Notes: a model not told the origin generated them from the letters alone. A stretch of DNA of 64,000 nucleotides from Kribbella sp. VKM Ac-2568 (GCF_004345365.1 NZ_SLVF01000006.1:434001-498000), one strand, 5' to 3'. Positions 1 to 8,761 are shown, numbered from the stretch's first letter. Translations and numbers: made by a program.

Positions 1-48
1 CTGCCGACGGCATGCAGCGGCTGCCTTGTGTTCCTGGGGGTGCGACGG

Positions 49-954
49 ATGCGTCGAGTCGGGGTGGGGCTGGCGTGCGCGCTGGCGCTGTCTGCATGTG
101 ACTCCGCTGATCAGCCTGCGGTCGAGGAGCGCGCCGCCGAGCAACCGATGGGCAGCCTGTGCGAACGGCTCCGGCCGACCCTCGCAGGCACCTGGAAGAC
201 CGAGGACGCACCGGCGACGTTGGAGCCGCTGTCGGACAGTTGCTGGCTCACAGACTCCACGAACCCGAACAACCGATTCCGGATCTCGGTCTCGGTGCTT
301 CCGACGACGGCCAAGGAGACGGCTGAGATCCGCCTGGCCGAAGCAGCCGGGTTGCGCGGCGTCTACGTGGCGAAGCAGGTCGACGGTGGCGTCGGACCGG
401 GTTCCTGGGCGATGAATCCAGCGGCAGTCGGCCCGTGGTTGGTGTTCCGTAGCGGCGAGCGGCTGGTGAGAGTCGCGCAGGACACCAGCGGGGAACTGGA
501 CGCCATCCAGGCAGTCGCAAGGACCATCATCAGCTTGCCGGGCGGGATCCCCGAAGCTCCTGCGGTGGTTCAGGTCCCGGAATGTGCGCCGGGCACCGCG
601 GCCGCCGAGAAAATGCTTGGTGCCAAGGCCACGGCCCGTCGAGATGCCCTGGTCGACGGATTCGCCCACTGCCTGTGGGGCTCGACCACCAGGACCGCCT
701 TCACCCGCGCCGGGGGAGCCGCCTCCGACCAGGGCCTGAACTTCATCTATGCGAAGGACGCGGGAGCTGATGCATGGACCGGGGTCCGCCCGGTGAAGGT
801 CGGAGCCGAGGGTTGGCAACAGCCCGACGGCTTCACCGCGTACCGCGTGGGCAAGAACACCTTCGTGAACGTAGGCGCAGCATCCACCTCAGCAATGCGC
901 CCAGCCGAAACCCTCGCCCTCGCCCGAGCAGTCCTTCCCGCGTACGGCGGCTGA
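49..954 (+). CDS. Secreted lipoprotein, unknown function
   Basis: About 301 residues from the ATG at 49. A GTG at 28 is in frame, but the ATG gives a compact lipoprotein signal: MRR, a hydrophobic core, then the lipobox LSAC with Cys near residue 17. The mature part has no transmembrane segment and contains several cysteines (such as SLCERL, DSCWL, VPECAPG, AHCLWG), which may form disulfides. The spacing resembles the DUF3558-like lipoproteins of Actinobacteria (two similar halves, each with a Cys-x-Leu/Trp element), but I cannot assign the family with certainty. It should be anchored to the outer face of the membrane. It converges with the DinB-like gene that follows. Confidence 0.75.
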   Translation: MRRVGVGLACALALSACDSADQPAVEERAAEQPMGSLCERLRPTLAGTWKTEDAPATLEPLSDSCWLTDSTNPNNRFRISVSVLPTTAKETAEIRLAEAAGLRGVYVAKQVDGGVGPGSWAMNPAAVGPWLVFRSGERLVRVAQDTSGELDAIQAVARTIISLPGGIPEAPAVVQVPECAPGTAAAEKMLGAKATARRDALVDGFAHCLWGSTTRTAFTRAGGAASDQGLNFIYAKDAGADAWTGVRPVKVGAEGWQQPDGFTAYRVGKNTFVNVGAASTSAMRPAETLALARAVLPAYGG

Positions 955-985
955 GTTTCGTGCCACCCGCCGAATCACAGGTCGG

Positions 986-1501
986 TTAGTAGTAGCCCTT
1001 TTCGCCGTCGAGGAGTTCTCGGATGGTGTCTAGGTGGCCGATGTGGCGGGCGGTTTCTTCGAGCATGTGGAGGAGGATCCAGCGGAGGGTTGCCTGGGCT
1101 GAGCCGAAGTCGGGGTGTTTGCCGGTCTCGTCGAGTGAGTGGGCGGCGATGATCTCGTTGGACTGGGCGCACTGCTGTTCGAACTCGTCCAGGAGCTTGG
1201 CCAGCGGGACGTCGTCGACCATCATGTCGGCGTCTTCGGGCTCTTCCTGGAACTGCGGGTTCCCCTCGAACGACTCGCCGAGGAAGAGGACGTTGAACCA
1301 GCAGTGCTCGGTCCAGCGCATGTGGGAGACGAGCCCGGCCATCGTCATCAGCGGCGAGGTCGACAGCACCGAGCGGTGCTCGTCCGCCTCGGCGAGCCCT
1401 TCGCACTTGTAGCGCACGAGCGCGCGCTGCATGTCCAGCCACCCGACCAGCTGGGTCCGTTCGTCGGCCACGAAGGGCGGGCGCTCACGCGAGATCGTCA
1501 T
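986..1501 (-). CDS. DinB/DUF664 family protein
   Basis: 171 residues from the ATG at 1501; the reading frame is open further upstream but the family begins at this Met. It is a four-helix-bundle DinB-type protein. The likely metal-binding histidines are in SHMRW (first half) and RHIGH near the C terminus. Members of this superfamily are thiol- or mycothiol-dependent enzymes or of unknown function; the substrate is unknown here. It is one of three paralogues in the window: the other two sit in tandem near 54 kb and share the motifs DERTQL-GWLD-QR, MVDDVPLA/FVDDVPLA and EETARH-GHLD-IRELLDG. Confidence 0.8.
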   Translation of the reverse strand: MTISRERPPFVADERTQLVGWLDMQRALVRYKCEGLAEADEHRSVLSTSPLMTMAGLVSHMRWTEHCWFNVLFLGESFEGNPQFQEEPEDADMMVDDVPLAKLLDEFEQQCAQSNEIIAAHSLDETGKHPDFGSAQATLRWILLHMLEETARHIGHLDTIRELLDGEKGYY

Positions 1502-1671
1502 ACCGGCGGACGCTATCGCGCCCAGCTCCACCGCCGCATGGCAATTACCGGGGCGCGGGCCTGCTGATTGTCGGGTTCCGGTGGGCGGGTGCATATTGGC
1601 GGGAGAGGTTCCACCGGGGGCGGAGGTGTGTGGCCGGTGACGAGCGGGTCGACGGTGGTTGGCGGCGGGTA

Positions 1672-3516
1672 ATGGACGGGGCGCGGAAGGCGCTGATCGT
1701 CGCGAACGACGAGTACGAGCACGACGGGCTCAAACAGCTGCGGGCACCGGCGGCGGACGCTGTGGCGCTGGCCGGGGTACTCGGGGACGCGGAGATCGGC
1801 GCGTTCGAGGTGCAGGTGGTGCGCAACGAGTACGCGCACGTCATCGAGGGACGGATCGAGGACCTGTTCTCGGACGCCCGGTCCGGCGACGTGCTCCTGC
1901 TGCACTTCTCCTGTCATGGGCTGAAGAGTGAGTCCGGGGAGTTGTTCTTTGCCGCCCGCAACACTCGTCCCAACCGGCTCGGCTCCACCTCGGTCTCGGC
2001 GGACTTCGTCCAGCGCTGCATGCGGGCGAGCCGGGCCCGCAGCATCGTGCTGCTGCTCGATTGTTGCTACGGCGGGGCCTTCGCCCGGGGCGTCGCCGTA
2101 CGGGCAGCCGGGGACGTCAACGTGCTGGACAGTTTCACTGGCGAGAGGCTGGGCGGTGGGCGCGGCCGGGCGGTGATCACGGCGTCCAGCGCGATGGAGT
2201 ACGCCTTCGAGGGCGATCAGCTCGCCGATGACCACAGCCCGCGCCCATCGGTGTTCACGTCGGCTCTGGTGGAGGGTCTGACCACCGGGGACGCGGACCG
2301 CGATCAGGACGGCTGGGTCTCGCTCAACGAGCTCTACGACTACGTCTTCGATCGTGTCCGCGAACAGAATCCCCACCAGACGCCGAGCCGTGACGTGGAG
2401 ATGCAGGGTGAGCTCTACCTGGCGCGACGCAGCCGCCCGGTGACCGCGCCGGCGGCGCTGCCACCCGAGCTCCAGCAAGTCATCGACCACCCACTCGCCG
2501 GCGTTCGCGCCGGCGCCGTCCAGGAACTCGCCCGCCTCTTGAACGGCGGCCATGCCGGCCAGGCGCTCGCCGCCAGAGTCGCCCTCGAACACCTAGCCGA
2601 CGACGACAGCCGCAACGTCGCAAGCGCGGCCAACGCAGTCCTCGCCACGGCCGACACCACCGAACCGCCGGAGACTGGCGTGTCGAGTCCGGTGCGGCCG
2701 GAGCCGCTTGTTGATCTCGAAGAGCTGCCGTCTGGTTCCGGTGGGGCAGGCGGGATCACCACGACGGCCACGGAGGCGACCGCGGGATCTGGCGGGCATG
2801 GCCGCTGGGGGCTCGCTCGGTTGGGTCGCGGCCGTGGGCGTTGGGTTGCGGCCGGTCTTGCGGTTCTGCTGATCGCGAGCATCGCACTCGTCGTACTGCG
2901 GCCGTGGTCGGCCGGGTGCAGGTTCAGCGATGGTTTCGACGGCAACGCGATCGACGGCGGCTGGGAAGAGGTACGAATCGGCGATGGTGCCCTGAAGGTT
3001 GCCGACGGCTCTCTCGACATGTCGGCGCCCGACGGCTCGGATATCAACGAGGAGCTCCAGACCGCGCCGAAGTTACTGCACCCGCTGACCGGCGACTTCA
3101 AGTTCGAGAGTGACCTGACCGCCAATCCCCAGCAGCTGTTCCAGAGTGCCGGAGTACTTCTGTGGAACAGCGCCGATACCTATGTGCGGTTGGAGCGCAG
3201 CTACGGCGACGTCGGCGCGATCATCTTCGAGTACCGCCTGAACGGCGGCCCGCACACCAGGATCCACTCACCCATGAGCACAGACCCGCGAGTGGTCACC
3301 ACGGACAAGACTCACGTGGTCCTGCAATTGACCAAGACGTCCACCTCGGTGAGCGCCCGCTGGCGCCCGGTCGAGGACTCCCAGTGGCGAGAACTGGGAA
3401 CGGTTGACATGAACTTGCCGAACACCACCAAGGCAGGCATCGCGGTCCTCAACAAGACCGGCTCGGCCATCGCCTACAACGCCAAGTTCGACTACGCCCG
3501 CGCCACCTGCCTCTGA
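1672..3516 (+). CDS. Membrane-anchored caspase-fold protease with EF-hand loop and C-terminal lectin-like domain
   Basis: About 614 residues from the ATG at 1672; a GTG at 1630 would add 14. Residues 3-245 are a peptidase C14 caspase-like domain with the catalytic His in HFSCHG (about residue 82) and Cys in LLDCCYGG (about 131). Residues 209-220 (DRDQDGWVSLNE) form a textbook EF-hand calcium loop inside the caspase C-terminal part. Residues 264-327 look like HEAT-type helices, followed by a Gly/Ser/Thr linker, an Arg-rich stretch and one membrane helix (391-409). The rest (416-614) resembles the DUF1349 concanavalin-A-like fold and should lie outside the cell. Actinobacterial caspases of this kind are known from predicted conflict systems with effector-associated domains; here no partner is adjacent. 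Physiological role unknown. Confidence 0.82.
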   Translation: MDGARKALIVANDEYEHDGLKQLRAPAADAVALAGVLGDAEIGAFEVQVVRNEYAHVIEGRIEDLFSDARSGDVLLLHFSCHGLKSESGELFFAARNTRPNRLGSTSVSADFVQRCMRASRARSIVLLLDCCYGGAFARGVAVRAAGDVNVLDSFTGERLGGGRGRAVITASSAMEYAFEGDQLADDHSPRPSVFTSALVEGLTTGDADRDQDGWVSLNELYDYVFDRVREQNPHQTPSRDVEMQGELYLARRSRPVTAPAALPPELQQVIDHPLAGVRAGAVQELARLLNGGHAGQALAARVALEHLADDDSRNVASAANAVLATADTTEPPETGVSSPVRPEPLVDLEELPSGSGGAGGITTTATEATAGSGGHGRWGLARLGRGRGRWVAAGLAVLLIASIALVVLRPWSAGCRFSDGFDGNAIDGGWEEVRIGDGALKVADGSLDMSAPDGSDINEELQTAPKLLHPLTGDFKFESDLTANPQQLFQSAGVLLWNSADTYVRLERSYGDVGAIIFEYRLNGGPHTRIHSPMSTDPRVVTTDKTHVVLQLTKTSTSVSARWRPVEDSQWRELGTVDMNLPNTTKAGIAVLNKTGSAIAYNAKFDYARATCL

Positions 3517-3541
3517 CAAAACCGTCAAACGCCCAAGAAGG

Positions 3542-3562
3542 ACGGGACTGTGGCCGCTCGGT
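3542..3562. repeat. Short dispersed repeat, copy 1
   Basis: 21 bases containing GGGACTG-T-GGCCGCTCGG, matching the left arm of the htrA terminator at 6339-6359 with one T/C difference. It lies between the convergent caspase and SARP-like genes and may be a weak terminator arm. Confidence 0.5.
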
Positions 3563-3590
3563 CCTTCGCTCGCGCTGAGCGCAGCCCGAA

Positions 3591-5405
3591 TCAGGCAGGT
3601 CCTCGGGTCGGGAAGGGAGCCGCAGGGAGGCCGAGCTCGGTCATCCGTGCGGCATACCCGCGGTAGTGGCGCCGCGCCTCGCCGTGTCGGCCGGCCGCCT
3701 CGAGCGAGCGCACGATGCTCAGATGCGCGTCCTCGTCCCACGGGTCCTTGGCCAGGAGGTGCAGATAGTGGCCGATCGCGGCGTCGCCTTGTCTTGCCTC
3801 GACGGAGATCTCGGCGAGCGTGCGTACGACTGTGATGTACGTGGCGCGCGTCTGATCCCGCAGGTCGCTCGCCCAGTTCTCGTAGGTGTCTTCTTCGAGG
3901 AAGTCGCCGGCGTACATGGCTGCCGCCTTGGTCAGCGCCGGAGCGCCTTCAGCCGATCGACCCTGCCGGACAAGAGTCAGACCGGATCCCGCGCAGGCGA
4001 GGAAGTCCTCGACGTCGACGGCGACCTGCTGCAGATCCAACCGCATCGCGTCCCTGTCGGCGGTGATGTAGTGGTCCGCGGCGTACCGCTTGTCGGGATC
4101 CAGGACGGCGCGCACTGTGGCGAGGGCGACCGACAACCGGTTGGAGAGCTTTGCCGGATCCTCGTCGGGCCACAGCTGCTCCATGAGTAGCTCCCGTGGT
4201 GTGGAGCGTCCCCGACGAGCGACGAGGATCTTGAGCAACGTCCGCGCCTTCTTCGACTGCCAGGCTGTCGACGACACCGGGTGGCCGTCCCGGAAGACCC
4301 TGAAAACGCCCAGGCACCGCAGCGCGAGACCGAGTTCCACTTCGTGTGCCGATGGGGCGCCGTACGCGATCCTGCGCCCAAGCCGCTGTGCCCACCGAAG
4401 CACCGGTTGGGCGGCCAGCGCGATCACGGCGGTCGCGACGGCCACCAGGACCACGTTCGACCCAGTCCGATCGCCCACGAGGGCTCCCACCCCAACGACC
4501 AGCGCGACATACACGAGGCCGGCGAACCCGGCGACGCCGGCAACGATCACCGTGCGGTCGATGACGACCTCGATCTGGTAGAGCCGGTAGCGCAGAATCG
4601 CGATCCCGATGGCGAGCGGAAGCGCCGCCAAGGGCACCAGGTAGCCCAGGGCGTAGATGGAGCTGGCAACTCCGAGAGTCTGAAGGACGTCTCCGAGCAG
4701 GAAGCCGCCGATCAGAAGGAACGCTGCGTACGCGAGCCAGCGCAGCTGCTGGCGCTGCTCGCCGTCGGCCTCCCGGAACCGCAGTCCGAACGAAAGCAGT
4801 GCCGCTCCCACGAGGAACGGCCCCGCGGCCCTCGTTGACACGGCTCCCAGCACCGACAGGAAGTCTGTGGTTCCCGGGACTCCCAGGGGGTTGTCCAGCG
4901 ACGACAGGGATCCGCCCATCGAACCCGGCCGAAAGGCCTGCGCGGCGAAGCTTGCCGTGGCGAGGACGAAGCCCACCACGACCACGGGACGCCAGCGCGC
5001 GGAGCGGAGGCGACCGGTGGGGAAGATCATCAAGACGAGGGATGCAACCACGAGGATCGGTATCCAGGTCGCGTTTCCCGCCCAGGCCACCATGGCGCCG
5101 CCACGCAGCCGACCCTGCTCCGCATACACGGCGTAGTGCGTGTAGCCGATGGAGAAGCAGACGAGCTGGAAGAGCAGCCCCTCGGTCAGCAACAGCCAGC
5201 CGATCGGATTGGACGGTCTGCTGGAGGCGACGACCGCTCCGACAAGGGCGTAGGTCAGGACAACGGCGAAGAACAGCACCCCGGTCGTGCCCAGGTGCGG
5301 GCCGTCGGACGCCGCGCCTGCTGCGCTCAGCCCAACGCCGACGGCGAAGAGCATCATCGCCACCGCGGACAGCGACCAGGCCAATGGCCCGGCGCGACCC
5401 ATCAT
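3591..5405 (-). CDS. Membrane sensor fused to SARP-type DNA-binding and BTAD domains
   Basis: 604 residues, starting at ATG 5405 (a second ATG lies at 5402). Residues 1-340 hold about ten membrane helices and carry the signatures of the membrane part of actinobacterial sensor kinases: SRPSNPIGWLLLTEG, then RYRLYQIEVVIDRT, then RRIAYG. At the point where a kinase would continue into its HisKA_3 domain, the protein instead goes into an OmpR/SARP winged helix (about 355-440: LGVFRVFRDG, KARTLLKILVA, LWPDEDPAKLSNRLSVALATVR) and a bacterial transcriptional activator domain (about 450-590). It should be a one-component, membrane-bound transcription regulator. The divergent small membrane protein at 5521 is the obvious candidate target. 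Confidence 0.8.
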   Translation of the reverse strand: MMGRAGPLAWSLSAVAMMLFAVGVGLSAAGAASDGPHLGTTGVLFFAVVLTYALVGAVVASSRPSNPIGWLLLTEGLLFQLVCFSIGYTHYAVYAEQGRLRGGAMVAWAGNATWIPILVVASLVLMIFPTGRLRSARWRPVVVVGFVLATASFAAQAFRPGSMGGSLSSLDNPLGVPGTTDFLSVLGAVSTRAAGPFLVGAALLSFGLRFREADGEQRQQLRWLAYAAFLLIGGFLLGDVLQTLGVASSIYALGYLVPLAALPLAIGIAILRYRLYQIEVVIDRTVIVAGVAGFAGLVYVALVVGVGALVGDRTGSNVVLVAVATAVIALAAQPVLRWAQRLGRRIAYGAPSAHEVELGLALRCLGVFRVFRDGHPVSSTAWQSKKARTLLKILVARRGRSTPRELLMEQLWPDEDPAKLSNRLSVALATVRAVLDPDKRYAADHYITADRDAMRLDLQQVAVDVEDFLACAGSGLTLVRQGRSAEGAPALTKAAAMYAGDFLEEDTYENWASDLRDQTRATYITVVRTLAEISVEARQGDAAIGHYLHLLAKDPWDEDAHLSIVRSLEAAGRHGEARRHYRGYAARMTELGLPAAPFPTRGPA

Positions 5406-5520
5406 GACCGGATCCTCCGCCGACCAGGCCAGTCTCGCAAGCCCGTCTGCCGCGCCTTAAGGCCACCCAAACGCTTCTCGGCAGGCTCGGGACGTTCCTT
5501 CAGCCAAGAAAGGTCGTTCC

Positions 5521-6270
5521 ATGAACACGCATCATCAAATGCCCGACCGTGGTCTCCTCCGAGTGGGTGCCGCCAGTGCAATCCTCGGCGTCGTCGCGGC
5601 GGTCGTCCAGTCTGCCGTCGACCCGTCGTACCCCGACGACCCGAGCGAAGCGATACTGCGAGCCTCGCAGAGCCACTTCCTGACCTTCTCCCGGGTCCTC
5701 GACATGACCGCCTTCCTGCTGCTGCTGGTCGGCGTCAGCGTGATCACCAGGGTGTTCTCGGCGGGGCGCGGCAGCGCATGGGCCGGGGTCGCTCGAACAC
5801 TGTTCGTCGTCTCAGCCGCAGCGGGCGCGACAGCGACGATGGTCGTCGGGTCCCTCCCGGAAATTGCCCGGTCGTGGGCCGAGGCCAACTCTGCGCTCAA
5901 GCCGGGCTATGTCGCGGTGTACGACGCTCTCGGCGACGTGACCGGCGGGGTGTTCGCAGTGTCCTGGGCCGCGCTCGGCCTCTTCGGGATCGTCTATGCG
6001 GTCGCCCTTTCGAGGAGCGATCTGTTCGCCAAGACGCTGGCCGGGATCTCAGCGGCCAGCGGTGTGGCGCTGGTCAGCGCGATCGTGGTCGGCATCGGCT
6101 TCCAGGTTCCGGTCGCCTTCGTGCTGCTGGTCCTGGGCCTGGTGCTGTCCTACGTCGTGATCGTGGCCTCGAGTCTGAAACTGCTGCGAATGTCGGGCGC
6201 ACCGAAGGTGGACGCGAGTCACACCTCGAACGCGCCCCGCAGCCCAGCCCAGCCGGCGCCCTCGGTCTGA
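5521..6270 (+). CDS. Multi-pass membrane protein, unknown
   Basis: 249 residues with about six hydrophobic helices (for example AASAILGVVAAVVQSAV, FLLLLVGVSVI, VFAVSWAALGLFGIVYAVAL, VPVAFVLLVLGLVLSYVVIVASS) and a short hydrophilic C-terminal tail. The SD-like AAGAAAGG lies just upstream of the ATG. It resembles DUF4386-type small integral membrane proteins in overall shape only. It is divergent from the membrane-bound SARP-like regulator, with 115 bp between the starts, so it may be under that regulator's control. Function unknown. Confidence 0.7.
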   Translation: MNTHHQMPDRGLLRVGAASAILGVVAAVVQSAVDPSYPDDPSEAILRASQSHFLTFSRVLDMTAFLLLLVGVSVITRVFSAGRGSAWAGVARTLFVVSAAAGATATMVVGSLPEIARSWAEANSALKPGYVAVYDALGDVTGGVFAVSWAALGLFGIVYAVALSRSDLFAKTLAGISAASGVALVSAIVVGIGFQVPVAFVLLVLGLVLSYVVIVASSLKLLRMSGAPKVDASHTSNAPRSPAQPAPSV

Positions 6271-6334
6271 TCATGCTGTCTGACGTGCGGTAGGTCTGCC
6301 GCCCCGCCGATTCACGCTCAGGCAAGGCTCAAAC

Positions 6335-6375
6335 AAAAACGGGACTGCGGCCGCTCGGTGGGCGGTCGCAGTCCC
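6335..6375 (-). terminator. Intrinsic terminator of htrA
   Basis: Perfect stem GGGACTGCG (6341-6349) with CGCAGTCCC (6367-6375). Read on the minus strand the hairpin is followed by GTTTTTGTTTG, so it terminates the htrA transcript, which ends at 6428. The left arm and loop repeat a motif seen at 3542-3562 with one mismatch in 21. Confidence 0.85.
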
Positions 6376-6427
6376 TACCAGGGAGGTGCTCCCCGGCCCA
6401 CTGGGTCGGGCCGGGGAGATCGTGGGG

Positions 6428-7876
6428 TCAGCCGGTCGGGTTGCCGTTGTCGGAGCCGAGCTTGGCCTTGGCGGTCTGGGACTTGCCGTCCCGGGTGAAG
6501 GTGATGGTGACGTCATCGTCCGGGCGGTGCGAACGGACCGCGGCGACCAACGCGTCCCCGGACGCGATCGCCTTGCCGTCGATCGCGGTGACCACGTCAC
6601 CGCTCTTCAGGCCGGCCTTGTCCGCCGCACCGCCGGACGTCACCTCGCCGAGGGTCGCTCCTTGCTGGAGCCCGTCGGTTGACTGCGCGTCGCCGACCGT
6701 GACGCCGAGCCTCGCATGAGTGGCCTTGCCCTTGGCCACCAGCTCGTCGATGATCGGCTTGGCCTGGTCGATCGGGATTGCGAAGCCCAGGCCGATGTTG
6801 CCGCCTTCGGATTGTCCCGATCCTCCGGCGGTCTTGATCGCGCTGTTGATCCCGACCACCTGGCCGGCGAGGTCGATCAGTGCGCCGCCGGAGTTCCCCG
6901 GGTTGATGGCGGCGTCTGTCTGGATTGCTGGGAAGACGGTGGTGCTGTCCTGCTCCTGGTCGCCCGAGGTGACCGGCCGGTTCAGCGCCGAGACGATGCC
7001 GCTCGTCACGGTCGCCTCCAGGCCGAACGGCGAACCGATCGCGACGACGCCCTGGCCGACGCCGAGGTCGCCGCTCTTGCCGAGCACGGCCGGCTTCAGG
7101 TCGTTGGCGGACGCCTTGATCACCGCGAGGTCGGTCAGCGGGTCGGTGCCGACGATGGTGGCCGGCACGGTGCGGCCGTCGTTCAGCATCACCGAGATCT
7201 TGCCGCCGTTGGCGCCCGAGGCGACCACGTGGTTGTTGGTGACGATCAGGCCGTCCTTGCTGATCACGATGCCGGAGCCGGTCGCCGCGCCCTGCGAGGT
7301 CATCACGCCGATCTTCACCACGCTCGGCAGCACCTTCGCGGCCGCGTTCTGCACCGAGCCGTCCGGTGCGGACACCGGCGCAGCCTGGCTGCCGTTGAGC
7401 GGCGCCGTCACCGACGGGCTGCTCGACGAGTCGTTGGTCGCCGAGTACACAGCCGCACTGCCCACACCGCCGGCAGCACCGACCAGCAGCGCGGTGGCTG
7501 CCACCAGAGCAAGGCCGCGCCGCTTGGGCTTCGGGTGCTCAGGCTGCGCCGCCTGAGGCGGCTGCGGGCCGAACGGCCAGTTCGGACCCGGCGGCGTCCC
7601 CTGATGCGCCCCGGCCGTCCCGAACTGCCCGCCCTGTTGGTAAGCACCTCCACCCGAGGGGTACTGACCCGGCCGCTGCTGTCCACCCTGCGGCGCGTAC
7701 TGCTGCTGCGGGTGCTGTCCGTAGCCGGACATCGGCAGCTGCTGCGTGCGATCGGGCGAACTCGAACCGAACGACGGCGTCGCCCCCTGCTGGGGCTGGT
7801 TCCCGTACGTCGAACCCTGCGCCGGGGTGTCGTTCCCGGGCTGGTTCTGCGGCTGCTGCGGCTGGTTCTCGGTCAT
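6428..7876 (-). CDS. htrA: HtrA/DegP-like membrane-anchored serine protease with PDZ domain
   Basis: 482 residues from the ATG at 7876 (MTENQPQQPQ). Residues 1-118 are a Gln/Pro/Gly-rich cytoplasmic tail, 119-145 a membrane helix, and about 175-370 the trypsin-like domain with the catalytic triad His216 (TNNHVV), Asp249 (PLTDLAV) and Ser329 (NPGNSGGAL). A PDZ domain follows (GATLGEVTSGGAADKAGLKSGDVVTAIDG). It should degrade misfolded extracytoplasmic proteins. With mprB and mprA further along the same strand, the order mprA-mprB-htrA matches the mycobacterial mprA-mprB-pepD locus, in which MprA controls the protease. Here a gene on the other strand separates mprB from htrA. Confidence 0.93.
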   Translation of the reverse strand: MTENQPQQPQNQPGNDTPAQGSTYGNQPQQGATPSFGSSSPDRTQQLPMSGYGQHPQQQYAPQGGQQRPGQYPSGGGAYQQGGQFGTAGAHQGTPPGPNWPFGPQPPQAAQPEHPKPKRRGLALVAATALLVGAAGGVGSAAVYSATNDSSSSPSVTAPLNGSQAAPVSAPDGSVQNAAAKVLPSVVKIGVMTSQGAATGSGIVISKDGLIVTNNHVVASGANGGKISVMLNDGRTVPATIVGTDPLTDLAVIKASANDLKPAVLGKSGDLGVGQGVVAIGSPFGLEATVTSGIVSALNRPVTSGDQEQDSTTVFPAIQTDAAINPGNSGGALIDLAGQVVGINSAIKTAGGSGQSEGGNIGLGFAIPIDQAKPIIDELVAKGKATHARLGVTVGDAQSTDGLQQGATLGEVTSGGAADKAGLKSGDVVTAIDGKAIASGDALVAAVRSHRPDDDVTITFTRDGKSQTAKAKLGSDNGNPTG

Positions 7877-8163
7877 GACGACTAGCTTGGCTGCCGGACC
7901 TGAGAACCCCCTGAAGATCCCGTCAGAGCTGCCGAAGAACTCCATGAAGATCCCCTGAAGGACCTGTGAGCCCGTCCACACGACTCAGGCGCGGCAGCGC
8001 CCGGTACGGCGTACCGGACGGGCGCCGCGGTCGTGCGGAGGAGGAAGGTGGGCTGGGAGATCTCGAAAATCTGTGCTCGCGGGGGTAGACATTCGTGGTC
8101 AGCAGGACTAACGTTTTTCGTGTTGCAACGCAAGAAGTCAGAACGCCTCGAGAAAAGGAGTGG

Positions 8164-8229
8164 ATGACATCATCAGGATCGCCTGCCTTGGCTGTGCTTC
8201 GCCGGGCGGGTACCGCAGTCCCTTCGTGA
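8164..8229 (+). CDS. Candidate 21-residue small ORF / leader peptide
   Basis: ATG at 8164 preceded by AAAAGGAG (8153-8160); it encodes MTSSGSPALAVLRRAGTAVP plus Ser and ends in TGA. Apart from the SD there is no other support. A strong hairpin lies about 120 bp downstream, before the merR-like gene, so a leader or attenuator role is possible. Very low certainty that it is translated. Confidence 0.25.
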   Translation: MTSSGSPALAVLRRAGTAVPS

Positions 8230-8346
8230 TTGGAAGGTGGTCCTCGGTTACGCATTCAGCGATCCCCGCTGGATCCGCCGGCAAGGGCGGATCGCGGAAG
8301 TAGAGACCGGCCCCCCGGGCCGGCCGATGGTGAAAATCCAAACCCA

Positions 8347-8374
8347 GGGCCCTGGTGCTTCGGCACCGGGGCCC
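8347..8374 (+). terminator. TTCG-tetraloop hairpin upstream of merR-like gene
   Basis: GGGCCCTGGTGC (8347-8358), loop TTCG, GCACCGGGGCCC (8363-8374), with one T-G wobble pair. There is no T-run after it. It may be an actinobacterial-type terminator for a short upstream transcript or a structured 5' leader of the regulator. Confidence 0.5.
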
Positions 8375-8437
8375 TCGACCTGGAGGTTCGATCGACATGG
8401 AGGTTCGGTGACCCCAGACCAGCAAGTGGAGCAGAAG

Positions 8438-8761
8438 GTGACAGACACCGAGACGCCGACCGCGAACTTCGACGACGAGGACTATCCCGCCTACACGATG
8501 GGCCGGGCCGCCGAGATGCTCGGCACCACGGCCGGTTTCCTGCGCAGCCTGGACGAGGCGAAGCTGATCACCCCGCAGCGCTCCGACGGCGGCCACCGCC
8601 GCTACTCGCGGTACCAGTTGCGCCTGGCCGCGCGCGCCCGCGAGCTCGTGGACAACGGCACCGCCCTGGACGCGGCCTGCCGGATCATCATCCTGGAAGA
8701 CCAGCTGGCCGAGGCGCTCCGGATCAACGCCGAGCTCCGCGGCCCGGAAGACCGGAGCTGA
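8438..8761 (+). CDS. MerR-like helix-turn-helix protein
   Basis: About 107 residues from the GTG at 8438 (TDTETPTANF), with GGAG at 8424 as SD; a GTG at 8408 after GGAGG is an alternative, and the frame stays open to 8237. The MerR-type winged helix is YTMGRAAEMLGTTAGFLRSLDEAKLITPQRSDGGHRRYSRYQL, followed by a short helix ending in RIIILEDQLAEALRINAEL. There is no effector domain. Proteins almost identical in pattern are widespread in Actinobacteria; their targets are not known to me. It lies between htrA and mprB on the opposite strand and could act on either promoter. Confidence 0.82.
   Translation: MTDTETPTANFDDEDYPAYTMGRAAEMLGTTAGFLRSLDEAKLITPQRSDGGHRRYSRYQLRLAARARELVDNGTALDAACRIIILEDQLAEALRINAELRGPEDRS

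Larger units (their letters stand above)
7877..8407. other. Long intergenic region between htrA and merR-like gene
   Basis: 530 bp between divergent genes. It should hold the htrA promoter, a small candidate ORF (8164-8229) preceded by a strong Shine-Dalgarno sequence, and a 12-bp hairpin with a TTCG tetraloop (8347-8374). I see no other coding sequence. Confidence 0.6.
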
